In this document: piece after piece, positions 20,256 to 32,108 of the stretch
How positions within the stretch are numbered: the first letter of the stretch is position 1
Layout of the letters: each line of letters begins with the position of its first letter
DNA from: Nannochloris sp. 'desiccata'
Taxonomy: Eukaryota > Chlorophyta > Trebouxiophyceae > Chlorellales > Chlorellaceae
Direction of reading: 5' to 3'
Assembly: GCA_019044685.2 (NCBI GenBank)
Contig: JAGTXX020000010.1
Span: 992,001 to 1,056,000 of the forward strand
Length of the DNA stretch: 64,000 bases
Position numbers and translations under genes: made by a program
The notes under the pieces: model-generated
Databases searched by the model: none
Told to the model about the DNA's origin: nothing
What the model saw: the letters and a program-made list of their open reading frames with translations, nothing else

Positions 20256-21202
20256 GGTTTGAACAAAGGTGCGGGAACGAAAAAGGTTCCAGAAAAGTTT
20301 CGAATGCAAAGAGATTGCGAAACGAAGTAGCCACGCCCACCCAAATGCTACAATATGCTGGGTTTCATCTTTGTAATATATTTAAGAACCTTGGTGGAAA
20401 TAATAAACAGGTCCTCTAGTCTGGAAAATTACAAATCTTGTTGTCAATTTTCAAAATGTTCTCCTTCAAATATTAGCTTAACAGAGAATAAACACGTTTT
20501 ACACTACACTAAGGTTTTCACTAGGACCTTTAAAACTTATTTTGGCAAATATATGGTGTCCAAGGTTTGTTGCGATTTATGTTCCGGAACCTTTTTGGCC
20601 CCATGCCAACTTCCCAACGCAATATTTTTATTTCTGCCTACTACTAACCAGGAATGCCAAACTGTAACCATTTCTATATGTATTCGCCACTCAGAAGTAT
20701 ACTTGCAGCAGCGAGATACAATACCGTTTCATTCTGGTGATTAGTGATGGACCCGCCTCCTTCAGCCACGACCGGCGCGCCCCCGCTGTCGATGCCCTGT
20801 GCCAGCAAGGGTGTGCCTCGGCGACTTTCCATCATTACTGCATTCAAGTCCCCCATTGTGAATTATACGTATTAGCTAGGAATGTGCACCTGTTCTTTCT
20901 CCTGAGAGAGGGGTTGTAGTGGTAGTTCCATGGCAAGTGTGGAAGTTTGGAGTCCATCCAAATTTGCAGAAGCAGCCCAACACGCTGGTTCAGAAGCTGC
21001 ATATTTTATTCTATAATGGCGCACCCAGGCATTGGCAAAGCATATGTATTATCATAAATACACCTTATTTCATTTAATTTACACCATTTGACTTTACCTT
21101 TGTTACGCTCACTATCAATTTTGTATAATGTCTTGATCACTTATTACGCGCCACCTTGTTTTAGAGGGTAATTAGTATCAATATCTATCCCTGCTGAAAC
21201 CA
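20256..21202. other. Divergent intergenic region, no gene seen
   Basis: About 950 bases between the lipase start (minus) and the chitinase start (plus), so both promoters lie here. The minus-strand frame 20674-20856 starts GDLNAV and looks faintly like a LINE endonuclease piece, but nothing else supports it. Confidence 0.4.
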
Positions 21203-22856
21203 ATGAATATTCCTGTTTTATTAGCGTGCATCTTAGCTGTCGGTATAGTCGATCCTGTTCAGGTAAACTATAATCCCTAAATAAATTTGAATTACTTGTT
21301 CTTCCTTTTTCTTCCTTGTTCCTGTCTGATCACACCCTTATTTTCCATCCTGCTAGGCTCGCGAACTCCAAGCTGTTCAATGCGCTGTCACTGATGCTTC
21401 CTGCTGGTGTTCTGCAAAAGGCATTACCGGCACATTCCCTGACCCGACTTCTTCGTGCACTAAATACTACGAATGCGTGAGCCCCGTGCAAAACTACTAT
21501 AGAAGCTGCCCTAGTGGTACTGCATTTAGTGCCGCTACTAAGCGGTGTGATTGGTCTGAAGAGGTAATCTGCTCAGGAAAAGATACAGGTCCAACGACAA
21601 CTGTAATTTTAAAGAAACCACCGCCGCCTTCTAAAAGACGCCGTTCTCCTCCACCACCACCCGCACGACGTAGATCCCCACCGCCGTCCAGAAGGAGATC
21701 CCCACCACCTCTCAGAAGAAGATCCCCACCACCTCCCAGAAGGAGATCCCCACCACCTCTCAGAAGAAGATCCCCACCACCGCCCAGAAGAAGATCCCCA
21801 CCACCGCCCAGAATAAGATCCCCACCACCGCCCCGTAAACGCCCATCGCCTCCTCCATCAACTGTTTCTCCTAGCCCTTCACCCAGTGTTATTTTTCCTA
21901 GCCCACCTCGACTTCCATCGCCAATCGCCCCTTCTGGCAACACCAACTCCTTTGTAGGCTATTTCCAGTCCTGGTCAGATCCATGGAGCTCTTCTGCTGC
22001 AACAAACAAGCTTGCCAACATACCTGCGTACGTGAATTACGTCATTCTTTCTTTTATGCGACCAGATTCAACCTACACTGGCGGTGTCACTTTCTCTGGT
22101 ACTGGCCTTGATTTCAGCAGCGATCCTTTAGTTATTAAATCAGCAATTGCATTGTTAAAAGCAAGAAATCCTAACACCAAGGTATTAATCGCAGTTGGCG
22201 GTGCCACCTATACAGCTTTCAACAATTTAAACGCTGGTGCTGTTGCTAAATTTGTTGAAGCCTTCAATTTAGATGGCGTTGATCTAGATTACGAGCCAAC
22301 TAATCCAAATTGCAGTAACTTTGGACCCAACATAAGCTGTACGACTGACTCTGAATACATTAATTCAGTAAAAGCCTTGCGTGCAGCGCTCCCTCGGCCA
22401 CTTCTACTTACTAATGCTGCATGGAGCACTGGCGCCTACGGTCAAGGAGAGTGGATAGGTGCGCAACCTGCAGGGCAATATAGCGGAGTTGCTGTGAATA
22501 TGTTGCAATCTGTTGGAAATCAGCTTGATATGGTTCACATAATGTCGTACGACGCAGGTACTGCCTATGATCCTAAGCAAGCGTTCTTTGCATACACTTC
22601 TTTGTATGATAAAAATAAGCTTACAATGGGGCTACAGGTCGCTCCAGAAGCTTGGGGCGGTCATGTGATTAGCTTATATGAAGTGAATGATCTTTCTACC
22701 TTTGTGAAGGCGCAAAATGGGGCAGGAATGATGATGTGGAGTTTGCAAAAACAGGCAGGAGAAGGGCCGACGGGGCAAGAGATTGCAAGTACTGCGTGTT
22801 TGAAATTGGGGTTGAATCAGTGTAGCTGCCCTCTCCTGAGCACACAGCCGTGTTAA
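21203..22856 (+). CDS. Secreted GH18 chitinase with chitin-binding domain and extensin-like linker
   Basis: Exons 21203-21262 and 21357-22856 give 519 residues. Exon 1 codes for a signal peptide (PVLLACILAVGIV). Residues about 25-85 form a six-Cys chitin-binding domain of the peritrophin/CBM14 type (CTKYYECV...YRSCPSGTAF...RCDW...VIC). A linker of repeated SPPPxRRR units (24-base DNA repeats at 21660-21840) follows. The GH18 barrel has SFMRPDSTY, KVLIAVGG, the catalytic DGVDLDYE (DxxDxDxE, acid Glu last), MSYDAG and a final MMMWSLQ. It cuts beta-1,4 GlcNAc chains. In an alga the target may be fungal or animal chitin, or the organism's own wall. The Arg in the linker sets it apart from typical Ser-Pro stalks. 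Confidence 0.9.
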
Positions 22857-23336
22857 GTAACTAATTCAACGTACATTTCATCTGTGGTAGGGAGTGTATA
22901 GCCCCCTGGCTGTTTAGAATGAATAAATAAATAATATAAATCAGTATGCTTTGATTGTTTACGACGTTTGCGCTCTTTTATTTGACTGCTCCTAATTTAT
23001 CAAGATTGGATAAAGAGTAAGTGTTCTTTTCTTTGTAAATATATTATGGATAGGAATTTGAGAAAGCAGTACAAGGGAGTAGAGTGGCAAGCACTTGCAT
23101 CTTTTTTAGTAGCTAAATTTTGAGAAGATCAACAGCCGCAGCAGCGAGCCCAATTTTATTTTTAGCAGCTGAAATGGCCATAAAACAGGCATTTATCACA
23201 AAACTCGCTGTGTTATTCATTTATAAATCCGTAATAACGCACCGAAATCGTTGAAATATGAGAAACGCTTTTTTCTTGTTTTGCTTAACAATGAACTAAC
23301 TGCGATCAATCACTAAACTTTTGGTGATCAGAAGCA
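22857..23336. other. Intergenic, no gene seen
   Basis: 480 bases with the chitinase 3' flank (AATAAATAAATAATATAA at 22921) and the helicase promoter. Nothing else recognised. Confidence 0.4.
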
Positions 23337-26300
23337 ATGGAGAGCGACCGCGACAGCTGCGGCGTCTCTGGGACTGAACGTGAGCGATCTACCGACATCT
23401 TTAGACGCAGCGCTACTCCTTCTCTACCCGCAGCAGCCAAAAACGCAACCTACATTCGCCCCACCACGCAACGTGCTGCTCGCCGCCGAGCCCCTCCTCA
23501 CTCCAAAGACCGTTTTGAAGCTGAAGTTCTAGGCGGCAAACTTTGGCATCGCGCCTGTCAAGAGATCTCTCGTGATGATTTCAATGGTGAAATTCCCATG
23601 GAATTCCCTTCAATAGACGAATACATAGCGACCCTAGACCCTCTCGTTTTAGAGGAAGCTCGGGAAGGTTTAAAAGCAGACTGGTCCGAAAACTGCACTG
23701 CTGGCCGTACTTGGCGAGTAGAAATTTTATCAGTAGACGAACGAACAGAAGGATGGTCACATGTGAGAGTGAAAATACAAGGCGGAAGGGAACAAGATGC
23801 GTTGCATGTGTTTAACAGTAACAACACGGCAGTGGTGTTGACGTTGGGAAGGCCACCGCAACGAGCTCCAACTGAATGGATTACTAGTCATGGTAATGGT
23901 GGCGGTGGTAATAAAACGATTACTAATAAAAGAGGGAAATTATCACAAGGTGATGGGTGTGCTTTAGGAAAGGCAGCACGGCCTGTGAAGCGATCGCGAG
24001 TGGATCAACTAAAAGAACAAGAAGGTGGCAGCAGTGGTGGGGTAGAAAGAGAAGGTACCCCGCTGTCTGCAACACCAACACCAACAGCTTCTGAACTGGG
24101 GGACGCAGGTGAAGAAGACGATGTCGGGGATATCAAGAATAGTGTATCTGCAAAAGTAGTTGCTGGATTAACTATACGTGGTGGGGGCGGAGGCGGCTAT
24201 GGAAAATACAACAACAATCAAAGTGGAGCGAGTGGTCGTGGTGGAGGGGGTCAAGAGTTCACGATCAAAATCCATCCATGTTGTTGTCCTAGCCACGCTT
24301 CAAATGCCAGTGCCCCATGTACTGGTATAGTAAATAGCCTACGTAGATTCACTTCAGCTTGGTGGATGACTCCTGCTGGGATGCTGGTGACTTCAGAACG
24401 AGAATTTGACGCTGTGCATGCTGTGCGGTCGGTTGACTCGGATTTGATGAGACATGTACTGAAACCGAAATTATTGGCTGAAATAGGGAAATATTATGCT
24501 AATGATGTACGTTTAGGTGTTATTTATTAATGTATAAAAAAAGAAGTGCAGCGTATTTGATTTGCTTCGAGCGTCTATTTTACTGACCTATATTTTAAAG
24601 AAGTTTCGCTTGATTACATGTTTTTCTAATGTTCTTTTGTCTTTCTTCTTATGTTTTGCAGGATTTGAGGAGAAGAATGTGGCCTGAACAAGCTCGGCAT
24701 CCAGCATTCATTAAATATCTTAAATCCCAATATGATTATAAACAACTCGAAGCAATAGAGATGGCAGCATGCCACCTCGGTGATGGTGGTGGTGGTGGTG
24801 GTGGTGGGTCAGCTAGTATGCCTTCCTCTTCAAAACCTTCTTCTCTGACGACATCAGCCCAAGAACGACGATCAGTGGGTCAGCCTTCCACATCTCGCGT
24901 AGGTCCTTTAACAGAAAAAGAACACAAGAAAGATCAACCACAAAGAATGCCGTTGCCATCGTTGTCACCTCCACCAAAATTATCCTTTGTCCTTATTCAA
25001 GGTCCACCTGGTACTGGTAAAACCCATACAGTACGCGGTGTACTTAATGTATGGCACCTGGTCGCATTTCAACGGTACTATGAATCCATGGTCCAGCATG
25101 TGCTACCGCACGGAGTCCAAAGGGGGGCATATTCAACTCACGCAGCAACAGCAGGGTCTGATGCACGCTCAAACTCAACACACTTGACACAGTCACAGCA
25201 GTTTGATATGCTGCGCAAAGTCGGTGAAATAAGCAAGAATAACAATAGCAAAAACAGCACAAGTGCCCGTCTTGGTGCTACGTTTGCAGCAACTAAACCC
25301 CGTATATTAATTTGCACTCCATCAAACGCCGCGTGTGATGAATTGATGGCCAGAGTCATGGCATTAGGGTTTTGTGATGGCAGTGGTACTATTTACCGAC
25401 CAAATATAGTACGAGCAGGCGCTGATGACTCGGTCGTTGCACCTGCTGTACGGGAGAGATCTCTACGATCTCTTGTAGCACGATATAGAGATATGTCGCA
25501 ACCTGAATGGCAACGACGATGTGCTGATACTGCAGCAAAGATGGCCTTGGCAGAGCAAGAAGTTGCTGCGTTGGAGGCTTCCTTAGAGCGATGCAGGCCT
25601 GGACAGGAGGCGACTTCTACTGCACGAAGGTTGGTGGATAGAGTTCAAGCTGCACATAGGTTGCGTAGAGAAGTGGAGAGATTAAAAGCAGCCAGAGACC
25701 TTGTTTGGGGTACCGGTGGTACCGGTGGTGGTGGTGGTGGTGGTCGTGGTGACAACAATCAAGCTTCTCATCGAGCTGAATCTGAATTGGAAGCTCTACT
25801 ATTGTCCGAAGCTGAAATGGTCTTTGCCACACTCTCTTCCACTCAACGCAAGGTATTCAAATCTGTAGCAGCTAAATACCCCTTCCGTACTGTCCTCATC
25901 GACGAAGCAGGTCAGTCTTCAGAGGTAGCTGCGTTGCAGCCGCTGGCATTTGGCGCTAAACAAGTTGTGCTCGTTGGAGACCCTCAACAACTCCCAGCAA
26001 CGATTTTATCTGAAGCAGCAAAGTCTGTTATGATGGAACGGTCATTATTTGAACGATTACAAGCGCAAGGGTGTCCTGTGGTGCTGCTTACTGTCCAATA
26101 TAGGATGCATCCAGAAATTAGAAGTTTCCCCTCTCGGCATTTTTATGAGAATAAGTTGGAAGATGCACCGTCAGTTATTGAATTACCACCTGAAGCGTAT
26201 CATTCAAATGCTTTATTTAAACCGTATGCAGTGTTTGATGTGGCCAGGGGAAAAGAACAGAGGCGGCAGGGGGCTGGAGGATCTCTTAGCAATGTCGCCG

Positions 26301-27370
26301 AAGCCGAACTTGCTGCATGCATGTATGCTTCATTGCGTTCTTATTTACTAGAGCGACATAAGAAAGCATGTGCTACTAGCACTACGAATGGGGTTCCTCT
26401 TCCTTCTCCTCCCACGAAAGTGTCTGTGGCTGTGATCACCCCTTACAGGGAGCAGCGAGCTGTCCTCCGGCAAACATTCATCTCCATCTGCGGTTCAGCA
26501 GACGTCCTGAAAGAAGTTGCAATAGAAACTGTGGATTCATATCAAGGTCGACAAGTAGATATTGTGATTTTATCTTGTGTGCGTGCTGGTGCATCAGGTG
26601 GATTAGGCTTTGTAAATGATATAAGAAGGCTGAATGTAGCCATCACGAGAGCGAGGCGGAGTTTATGGATATTAGGCTCTGTTGCTACTTTAAGATCGAA
26701 TGTAGAATGGAGTGCGTTGATAGATGATGCGGAAGAACGTGGGGTCGTGGTGCATGACGCGCATGCTGAGGATTTGTTTCCTGATTTGGCGTATTGGCAG
26801 AGGAAAGAAGACATTACTTATGGTGGTGGTGGTGGTGGTGGTGGTGGTGGTGGTGGTGGTGGTGGTGGTGGAGATAAGACAGAAAAAGGAGGGAAGAAAA
26901 GACAACACCAAAAGCAACAACATATTATTGACAGTGCAGGTGCTTACGGTGCTGCAGTAGTGCCTAGTGATAGTAAAAAGCAGCTGCCAAGAGAAGAAGA
27001 AGAAGACGTAAAACTACAAGGCAGAAGAGGCGGCGGCAGGGGGAGAGCTGCTGCTGCTGCTGCTGCTGAAAAGGAAGCAGAAAAGGAGCTTGAAATTGTG
27101 AGACGTAGAGAAGGGAGAGCTAGTGATGGAAGTAATAGACCAGCGACAGCAGCTCGTCCTCGTGGTGGAGGTGGAGGTGGAAGAGGCGTAGGAGCTGGTG
27201 GCCGTGGCGGTGGTCGTGAGGGTGGTATTGCTGCACCTGCTGGTAGAGGCAGGAGAAGCAACAACAAGCGTGAACGCAGTATTTCTCCCGAACCAGAAAC
27301 AACAACATCAGCAGCACCAGCAGCGGCAGAACGTTCATCCAAATACCCTAAAATGCCAACTAGACGTTAA
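23337..27370 (+). CDS. SEN1/UPF1-type superfamily 1B RNA/DNA helicase
   Basis: Exons 23337-24506 and 24662-27370 (GTACGT...GCAG intron) give 1292 residues. The helicase core starts at about residue 410. Motifs are GPPGTGKTHT (Walker A, about 504), ILICTPSNAACDEL (Ia), LIDEAGQSSE (II), LVGDPQQLPA (III), VQYRMHP (IV), VITPYREQ, TVDSYQGRQVDIVILS (V) and LNVAITRARRSLWILG (VI). This set fits SEN1/senataxin, which unwinds RNA-DNA hybrids in transcription termination. The N-terminal part has Cys/His-rich HPCCCPSH and Gly tracts. The tail is RGG-rich and basic, a likely nucleic-acid-binding end. A run of about 17 GGT codons follows the core. Confidence 0.9.
26821..26871 (+). repeat. (GGT)n tract coding for poly-Gly in the helicase
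   Basis: About 50 bases of perfect GGT repeats in frame, placed just after motif VI and before the basic tail. Shorter GGT runs lie at 24781-24807 and 25714-25744. Confidence 0.9.
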
Positions 27371-28328
27371 TTAATTTTAATTGAATACATTTCTTACTTT
27401 ATTATAATATAACAGTTGCAATTGTTTGCCCGTGTAGGGCACTATCATACATAGATTTAATTGATTACATGCATTATTTCTTGCTGGCTTTAAGGAAACC
27501 ATGTGCCTAGAACAAACAATATAAACAAAATGCAACATATATATATATCATCGACAATAATAAAGTCTCGCGGTGGCTTGATGTGTTGATTATTGATTAC
27601 TTCAATTCAAATTTATTCTTATTCTTGGAGGTGCTAGGCTTTGATGAGAAGGGAAACGCAAAGGAAAAGATGAGCCCGTGAAGATGGAAAATGCAAAAGA
27701 AGGACAAAAGAGGGGTGATGGGATAACAGCTTGCAGTTTTAAAAGGTGGGGGTGGGCGGAATGTTTGAAAATATGGAGTGGAGGGTATCCGAAAAGAGAA
27801 AAGCACACAGCTGTGCTCAACCAACGTGCAAGCTGGTGGACTTTTCCGTTTCATTGTCCAGGGGGACTTGGGTGAAAAGAATGACAGGGTAGACATATAT
27901 AGAAGCAGCAGAAGCAAAGACACAGAGGAAGAAGAACAAACTTCAATAATAAAATTCTGTTTTTCAAAAATAAAAAATAAAAAAGAGAGACAGCGGCGGT
28001 GGGTGGGTGGTCTAGTACGATAAAAAGAGGGAAGAACGACAACAAAAAGTGAACTTTCTTCCTCTTTGGGATTTATTCTTCCTGAGCAGATCAGTCAGGC
28101 AAAAGAGAGAGAGACAGCATACTATTTAGTATACCATTCAAGAAATACATAAGAATCAGATTCTCACAACACGTATCAACAGCTCCTCACCTCAATATAG
28201 AAAGGGGGGAAGGGGTGGGGGGGTTGGGGGGAGGTCACGGAGTTGTAATGCAAAGCAGTAAGATTGAAGAAAAGAGAAAAACATGAAAGAGAAAAAGGCA
28301 TCCTATAGTGAGATTATTATCATATAAT
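27371..28328. other. Gene-free, purine-rich intergenic region
   Basis: About 960 bases. The plus strand from 27600 on is A/G-rich, ending in G runs around 28201-28231, while open frames here are low-complexity. It likely holds the 3' flanks of the convergent helicase and beta-helix genes. No RNA gene recognised. Confidence 0.4.
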
Positions 28329-30506
28329 TTAATCCCAAATAGGACGTTTCTCATCATCTGCATCTCCATCAAGGCCAGGCACATACCATGACGAGGTAAC
28401 CACAGGAGCCCTAGAAGCTTCGGCACCAGCACCACCAAAGCGTGGCTCTTCCACTTTAGATCCCAGGACGCGGTTCGTCGCCCCGGCAGGGATACTAGGA
28501 ACAACCACAGGTGCAGGTGAGCTGGGAGTAGTGGTGGTAGTCGTAGCGCTAGAGCCAGCAGTACCAGAATTATAATACGTCATCACTGAGCAATCTCTAA
28601 CGCAATTGCATTCAGGTGGATTGATTGAACTAGAGTTTGATCCAGGCCAGAACCTCACTGTATTAGTGCATGCAACAACGTTTTCAGTTGCATCTGGGTG
28701 GATATACACACAATATGACTGATCATCTAAATTATAACATTCGTTTTCCAATAGGCGATTTCCGTAACCTTGACCCTCCCATTGCACCAACACTCTAAAT
28801 CCAGCACCAACCTTGAGCAATCCTGTACCTGTGTTGTTAAACACAGTCCAGTTGTTTCCTTTTAAAGATACCCACGACATAGCTCCATTAATGTTCTGAA
28901 TTGCACTTCCGTTGAACCGGTTGTCCACAATCTTCCCAGCAGTGGTAAACTCCTTCACATCGATGTTTTCAGCGAGAACACCAGCACCGAATCTGTTATA
29001 CCTGAATGCGTTGAAATCACTTTGATCTCTGGGTAAATTAAATTCGATGCTATTTTTCTTGGATGTACCAACATAAATGCCTTCACCCCATCCTGCCCAA
29101 AGACGGCCAGTAAATGAAATATTGTTGTACTCTACAGTGTTGTTGGTAGAATTGTACCTGAGTCGGATACCTTCCTGCATGGTGTTGTTGGTATTCAAAA
29201 ACATGAATTCACTGTTGGTTGTATTTTGAATGTCAATCCCTTTCAAAGCATTTGAGAGATTGAATCCTGCAATGCGAATGTAGGACGAACTGACAACACG
29301 CATGGAGTAGCCTCTCCAAGAGTTAGGGAGGGAACCAGAACCTTCGAAAGTGGTATTTTCAGGGGTCCCGCAGATGGTGATCAAGTTGCCTGGGGTGCCA
29401 TGTTTTTGGAAAATGGTTCCTCCAGTGGCAAGCATGGGTGCACCACCACCACCACCACCACCACCAGTGGTCTGACCAGTGAACTCATCTCCAGATTTGA
29501 TAGCCATTCTGGTATTTAACACCTGAGGGGAGGCATCAACTTCGACATCCGTGTCGTCGATTGTGATCTCTTCGGGTGCGGGAGAAGAAGAAGAAGAAGC
29601 AACAAGAGGAGCGGGATCAGGAACAGTGACGGTAACAGGCTCAACTTCAGGGGCAGGAGCGGGAGCGGGAGCGGGCTCGGGCTCAGGGACAGGCTCAGGT
29701 ACGGGGGACGGGGAAGGCTTGGGCTTGGGTGCAGGAGCTGGCTTGGGTTTCTGAGCAGGCGCTGGCTTCGGCTTTGCAGCGGGCGCCGGCTTTGGGTTTG
29801 GGTTTGTAGCAGGGGCCGGTTTAGGCTTCGCAGCAGGAGCAGGCTTTGGCTTTGGGTTTGTAGCAGGGGCCGGTTTAGGCTTTGCAGCAGGAGCAGGCTT
29901 TGGCTTTGGATTTGTGGCAGGGGCCGGTTTAGGCTTCGCAACAGGAGCAGGCTTTGGCTTTGGCTTGGTAGAAGGTGCAGGTTTAGGTTTTGCAGCAGGA
30001 GCAGGCTTTGGCTTTGGTGCCGGTCTAGAAGCAGGTTTGGGTGCTGGCGATTCCTCAACAGGCTCTCCCTGAACAGGCTGGGCAGAAACCATAGGCTCTG
30101 GCTCAGGATCAGGAAGATCAATTTCAATAGTAGCCTCATCTTCGGGCACTTGAGGGATGAGAGTATTGCCACCATCACTGCCACCACCAGGTGTTCTGAT
30201 CCAGTAGCTACCAGGCATGACTTCAATCATGTCTCCAGGCTGAGCATCTCTCAAAGCAACCCTAAGCTCCTGATTGGAGGTTACCCTTGTATAGGTGGTG
30301 AAATTGAATTTTTTGCAGACTTCAGAAAGGGCTGGGTGAGGAGGTGGGGGAGGTGGGGAGGCAGGAGGGGAAGGCAATTTGACCTGTCGTCCTCCAGCAG
30401 AAGCTGCCGTGGGTTTACTCACTGCAAGGGGTCTCCTTGTCGCTTCACATGATGGTATACCAAGCAGCAGTGCTGCAAGTAAGAGAGAAGCGAACAGGAA
30501 CCTCAT
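28329..30506 (-). CDS. Secreted right-handed beta-helix protein with Lys-Pro-Ala-Pro repeat insert
   Basis: From the ATG at 30506 (an AG acceptor directly upstream suggests a 5'-leader intron) the protein has 725 residues. A signal peptide (FASLLLAALLLGIPS) is followed by PPASPPPPPP. Near residue 80 is the first strand of a pectate-lyase-like helix (ALRDAQPGDMIEVMPGSYWI). About 220 residues of KPKPAP-type repeats and acidic Pro-rich sequence then interrupt. The helix resumes with GNLITICGTPENTTFEGSG, IRIAGFNLSNALKGIDIQNTTNSEF and later NNTVEYNNISFTG, with many N-glycosylation sites. Such folds bind or cut wall polysaccharides, but I see no clear catalytic residues. A role in the wall or matrix is inferred. 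Confidence 0.75.
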   Translation of the reverse strand: MRFLFASLLLAALLLGIPSCEATRRPLAVSKPTAASAGGRQVKLPSPPASPPPPPPHPALSEVCKKFNFTTYTRVTSNQELRVALRDAQPGDMIEVMPGSYWIRTPGGGSDGGNTLIPQVPEDEATIEIDLPDPEPEPMVSAQPVQGEPVEESPAPKPASRPAPKPKPAPAAKPKPAPSTKPKPKPAPVAKPKPAPATNPKPKPAPAAKPKPAPATNPKPKPAPAAKPKPAPATNPNPKPAPAAKPKPAPAQKPKPAPAPKPKPSPSPVPEPVPEPEPAPAPAPAPEVEPVTVTVPDPAPLVASSSSSPAPEEITIDDTDVEVDASPQVLNTRMAIKSGDEFTGQTTGGGGGGGGAPMLATGGTIFQKHGTPGNLITICGTPENTTFEGSGSLPNSWRGYSMRVVSSSYIRIAGFNLSNALKGIDIQNTTNSEFMFLNTNNTMQEGIRLRYNSTNNTVEYNNISFTGRLWAGWGEGIYVGTSKKNSIEFNLPRDQSDFNAFRYNRFGAGVLAENIDVKEFTTAGKIVDNRFNGSAIQNINGAMSWVSLKGNNWTVFNNTGTGLLKVGAGFRVLVQWEGQGYGNRLLENECYNLDDQSYCVYIHPDATENVVACTNTVRFWPGSNSSSINPPECNCVRDCSVMTYYNSGTAGSSATTTTTTPSSPAPVVVPSIPAGATNRVLGSKVEEPRFGGAGAEASRAPVVTSSWYVPGLDGDADDEKRPIWD
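29715..30030 (-). repeat. Tandem repeat coding for Lys-Pro-Ala-Pro units
   Basis: Imperfect units of about 24 and 66 bases code for alternating KPKPAPA and KPAPATNP. The copies at 29800-29860, 29860-29920 and 29920-29980 are almost identical, showing recent duplication. Confidence 0.85.
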
Positions 30507-31169
30507 CTTGTTTCTGCAAAAGACGATGGGGGAACGAGGCTGATCAGTCTGTTGGAATGAATTATAGGAGGGGACCATATCTTAAGCCCCTTTAAACCAA
30601 TCTGATGAGTATACCGCAATGTTCAGGGAAAGGCAGCCAATTTCATACCAAAAGACGCGTCTAACTAACAGCTTCCAAATGAAATTTAATTGCAGCCAGG
30701 CACCACAGTCTCTCCTAGTGGCCGGTTCTGCCGGTTGATTCAAATATTATTATGCTGTCGTTGAGATAGGCTTGCGCCTCTTAGTGTGGGTTTTGATTCG
30801 AGCAATACATGTGTGAATGAACTCGAATGTGGGCGCTAGCAAGAATTGTAGCTTCTTCAATCAACTTCAGCTTCCTAAGTCCTTAAGACCTTTGGAGAGG
30901 AGCGACGTCTTGAACACGGCTTAAACTTTGAAATCAATGCGCAGAACCGAGGATTCGGCTGGCAGGGAGCTGCCGCATCTTGTATACTGGCCAAATTTTG
31001 TTCAAATCAGTTTATCGCAAAGTTGGGTTTGTGTCACAAATTTAGAGGTCAAATAGTAGTGATTCTGTTACAAGCAAGCGGTATGTGCTTTGAACACATC
31101 ACATCACATCACAACTGTTATTAAATTGATGATTATTTGGGAACTGATCAAGCCGAATCGATTTTGATT
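30507..31169. other. Intergenic, no gene seen
   Basis: 660 bases with the upstream region of the beta-helix gene and the 3' flank of the next minus-strand gene. A CACAT repeat (ACATCACATCACATCACA) lies at about 31098-31114. Confidence 0.4.
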
Positions 31170-31983
31170 CTACTGATCACAAGCTTGTACAATAAGTCTT
31201 TTAGCAGCATGCAGCGCGTCTTCAGTGCCTCCTATACAAGGCACGCTATTAACGAAACGCTGTAGAACAACGATGCTACTTGAATTTTGTTTTATAGCTG
31301 CTAATCCTTCCGGCACCTCACTCATCGCCACGACAGCTTGCACTGCTCGACTAGCCATTTCTGCAAAAGTATTTTAGAAGTATAGCACAACTCTTTTTAC
31401 ACAAAGATATCATGAAAAAGGCGAATACGCCATTGTATCTTGTCAAGAACAACATACCTATATCATCTTCTGCTTCTCCGCTCGCCTTCATTCCATTCTT
31501 GACGGCTGAGTTGATGAGGACCAGTAACCGAGGCAACGCACCACATTCAACCGCTCTCCTTTTCACTGCATCCATCCCTAGTAGCATGTTCAATCTACTG
31601 AGCCCTGCACTCACAAGCATCCGTTCTTCTGCATCTAAGAGCTTGACAGTGTGGTCAACTGTGCTCGCTGCTGCATTTGGGGCCACACGGATTCCAGCAG
31701 TGAGCATAAATATAGCTGCGAAAAATCTGACAAAACGCGCCTTGTTCAGATCATCTTGGGTGACGTCTATATTCGTGCTGCTAGAAGAGAAGGGTTTGTT
31801 TGCAATATTGCGAGCGGCGACGGCATTAGTGTTAATCTGCCTGGTGAACCTCGTTGAGCGGGGGTTGATGCTTCTTAGTAATTGCAATGTTTTTTTACTG
31901 TCTGAAGATGGTATTTCTACGGCAGACAGTTCATACAGTAAGGCCCTGCTGCCCAACAGCACGCTCTTGATCGCTTTGGACAT
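31170..31983 (-). CDS. Unknown protein, 238 residues, possibly mitochondrial
   Basis: Exons 31983-31458 and 31360-31170 join in frame across a 97-base GTATGT...GCAG intron. The first 75 residues are rich in Arg, Ser, Thr and Asn and look like an organelle presequence. A hydrophobic stretch RFFAAIFMLTAGIRVAPNAA follows, then an all-helical part with ARM-like character (LNMLLGMDAVKRRAVECGALPRLLVLINSAVK; VQAVVAMSEVPEGLAAIKQ). Short 40-residue helical units with CGALPxLLVLI resemble armadillo repeats, but only two are visible. No enzyme motif. I cannot name a family. Confidence 0.65.
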
Positions 31984-32108
31984 GCGGGAAATTTGTCTGT
32001 TGGTGGGCTAAGAAACACACTCTAGCAGGTATTATAGCGTATATGTATTATTTACAATTTAATAAATCGTGCTTTGGGGATAGCGAAGATTGTTTTCTAA
32101 ATAGCAAG

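Noticed and set aside
20674..20856. Minus-strand frame starting MGDLNAV, similar to a LINE endonuclease motif
   Set aside because: Only one short motif agrees; the flanks lack other endonuclease motifs and the frame is short.
28201..28231. G-rich runs as a possible telomere or G-quadruplex switch
   Set aside because: Irregular G runs in a purine-rich spacer; no repeat unit matching the CCCTAAA type and no gene-linked conservation visible.
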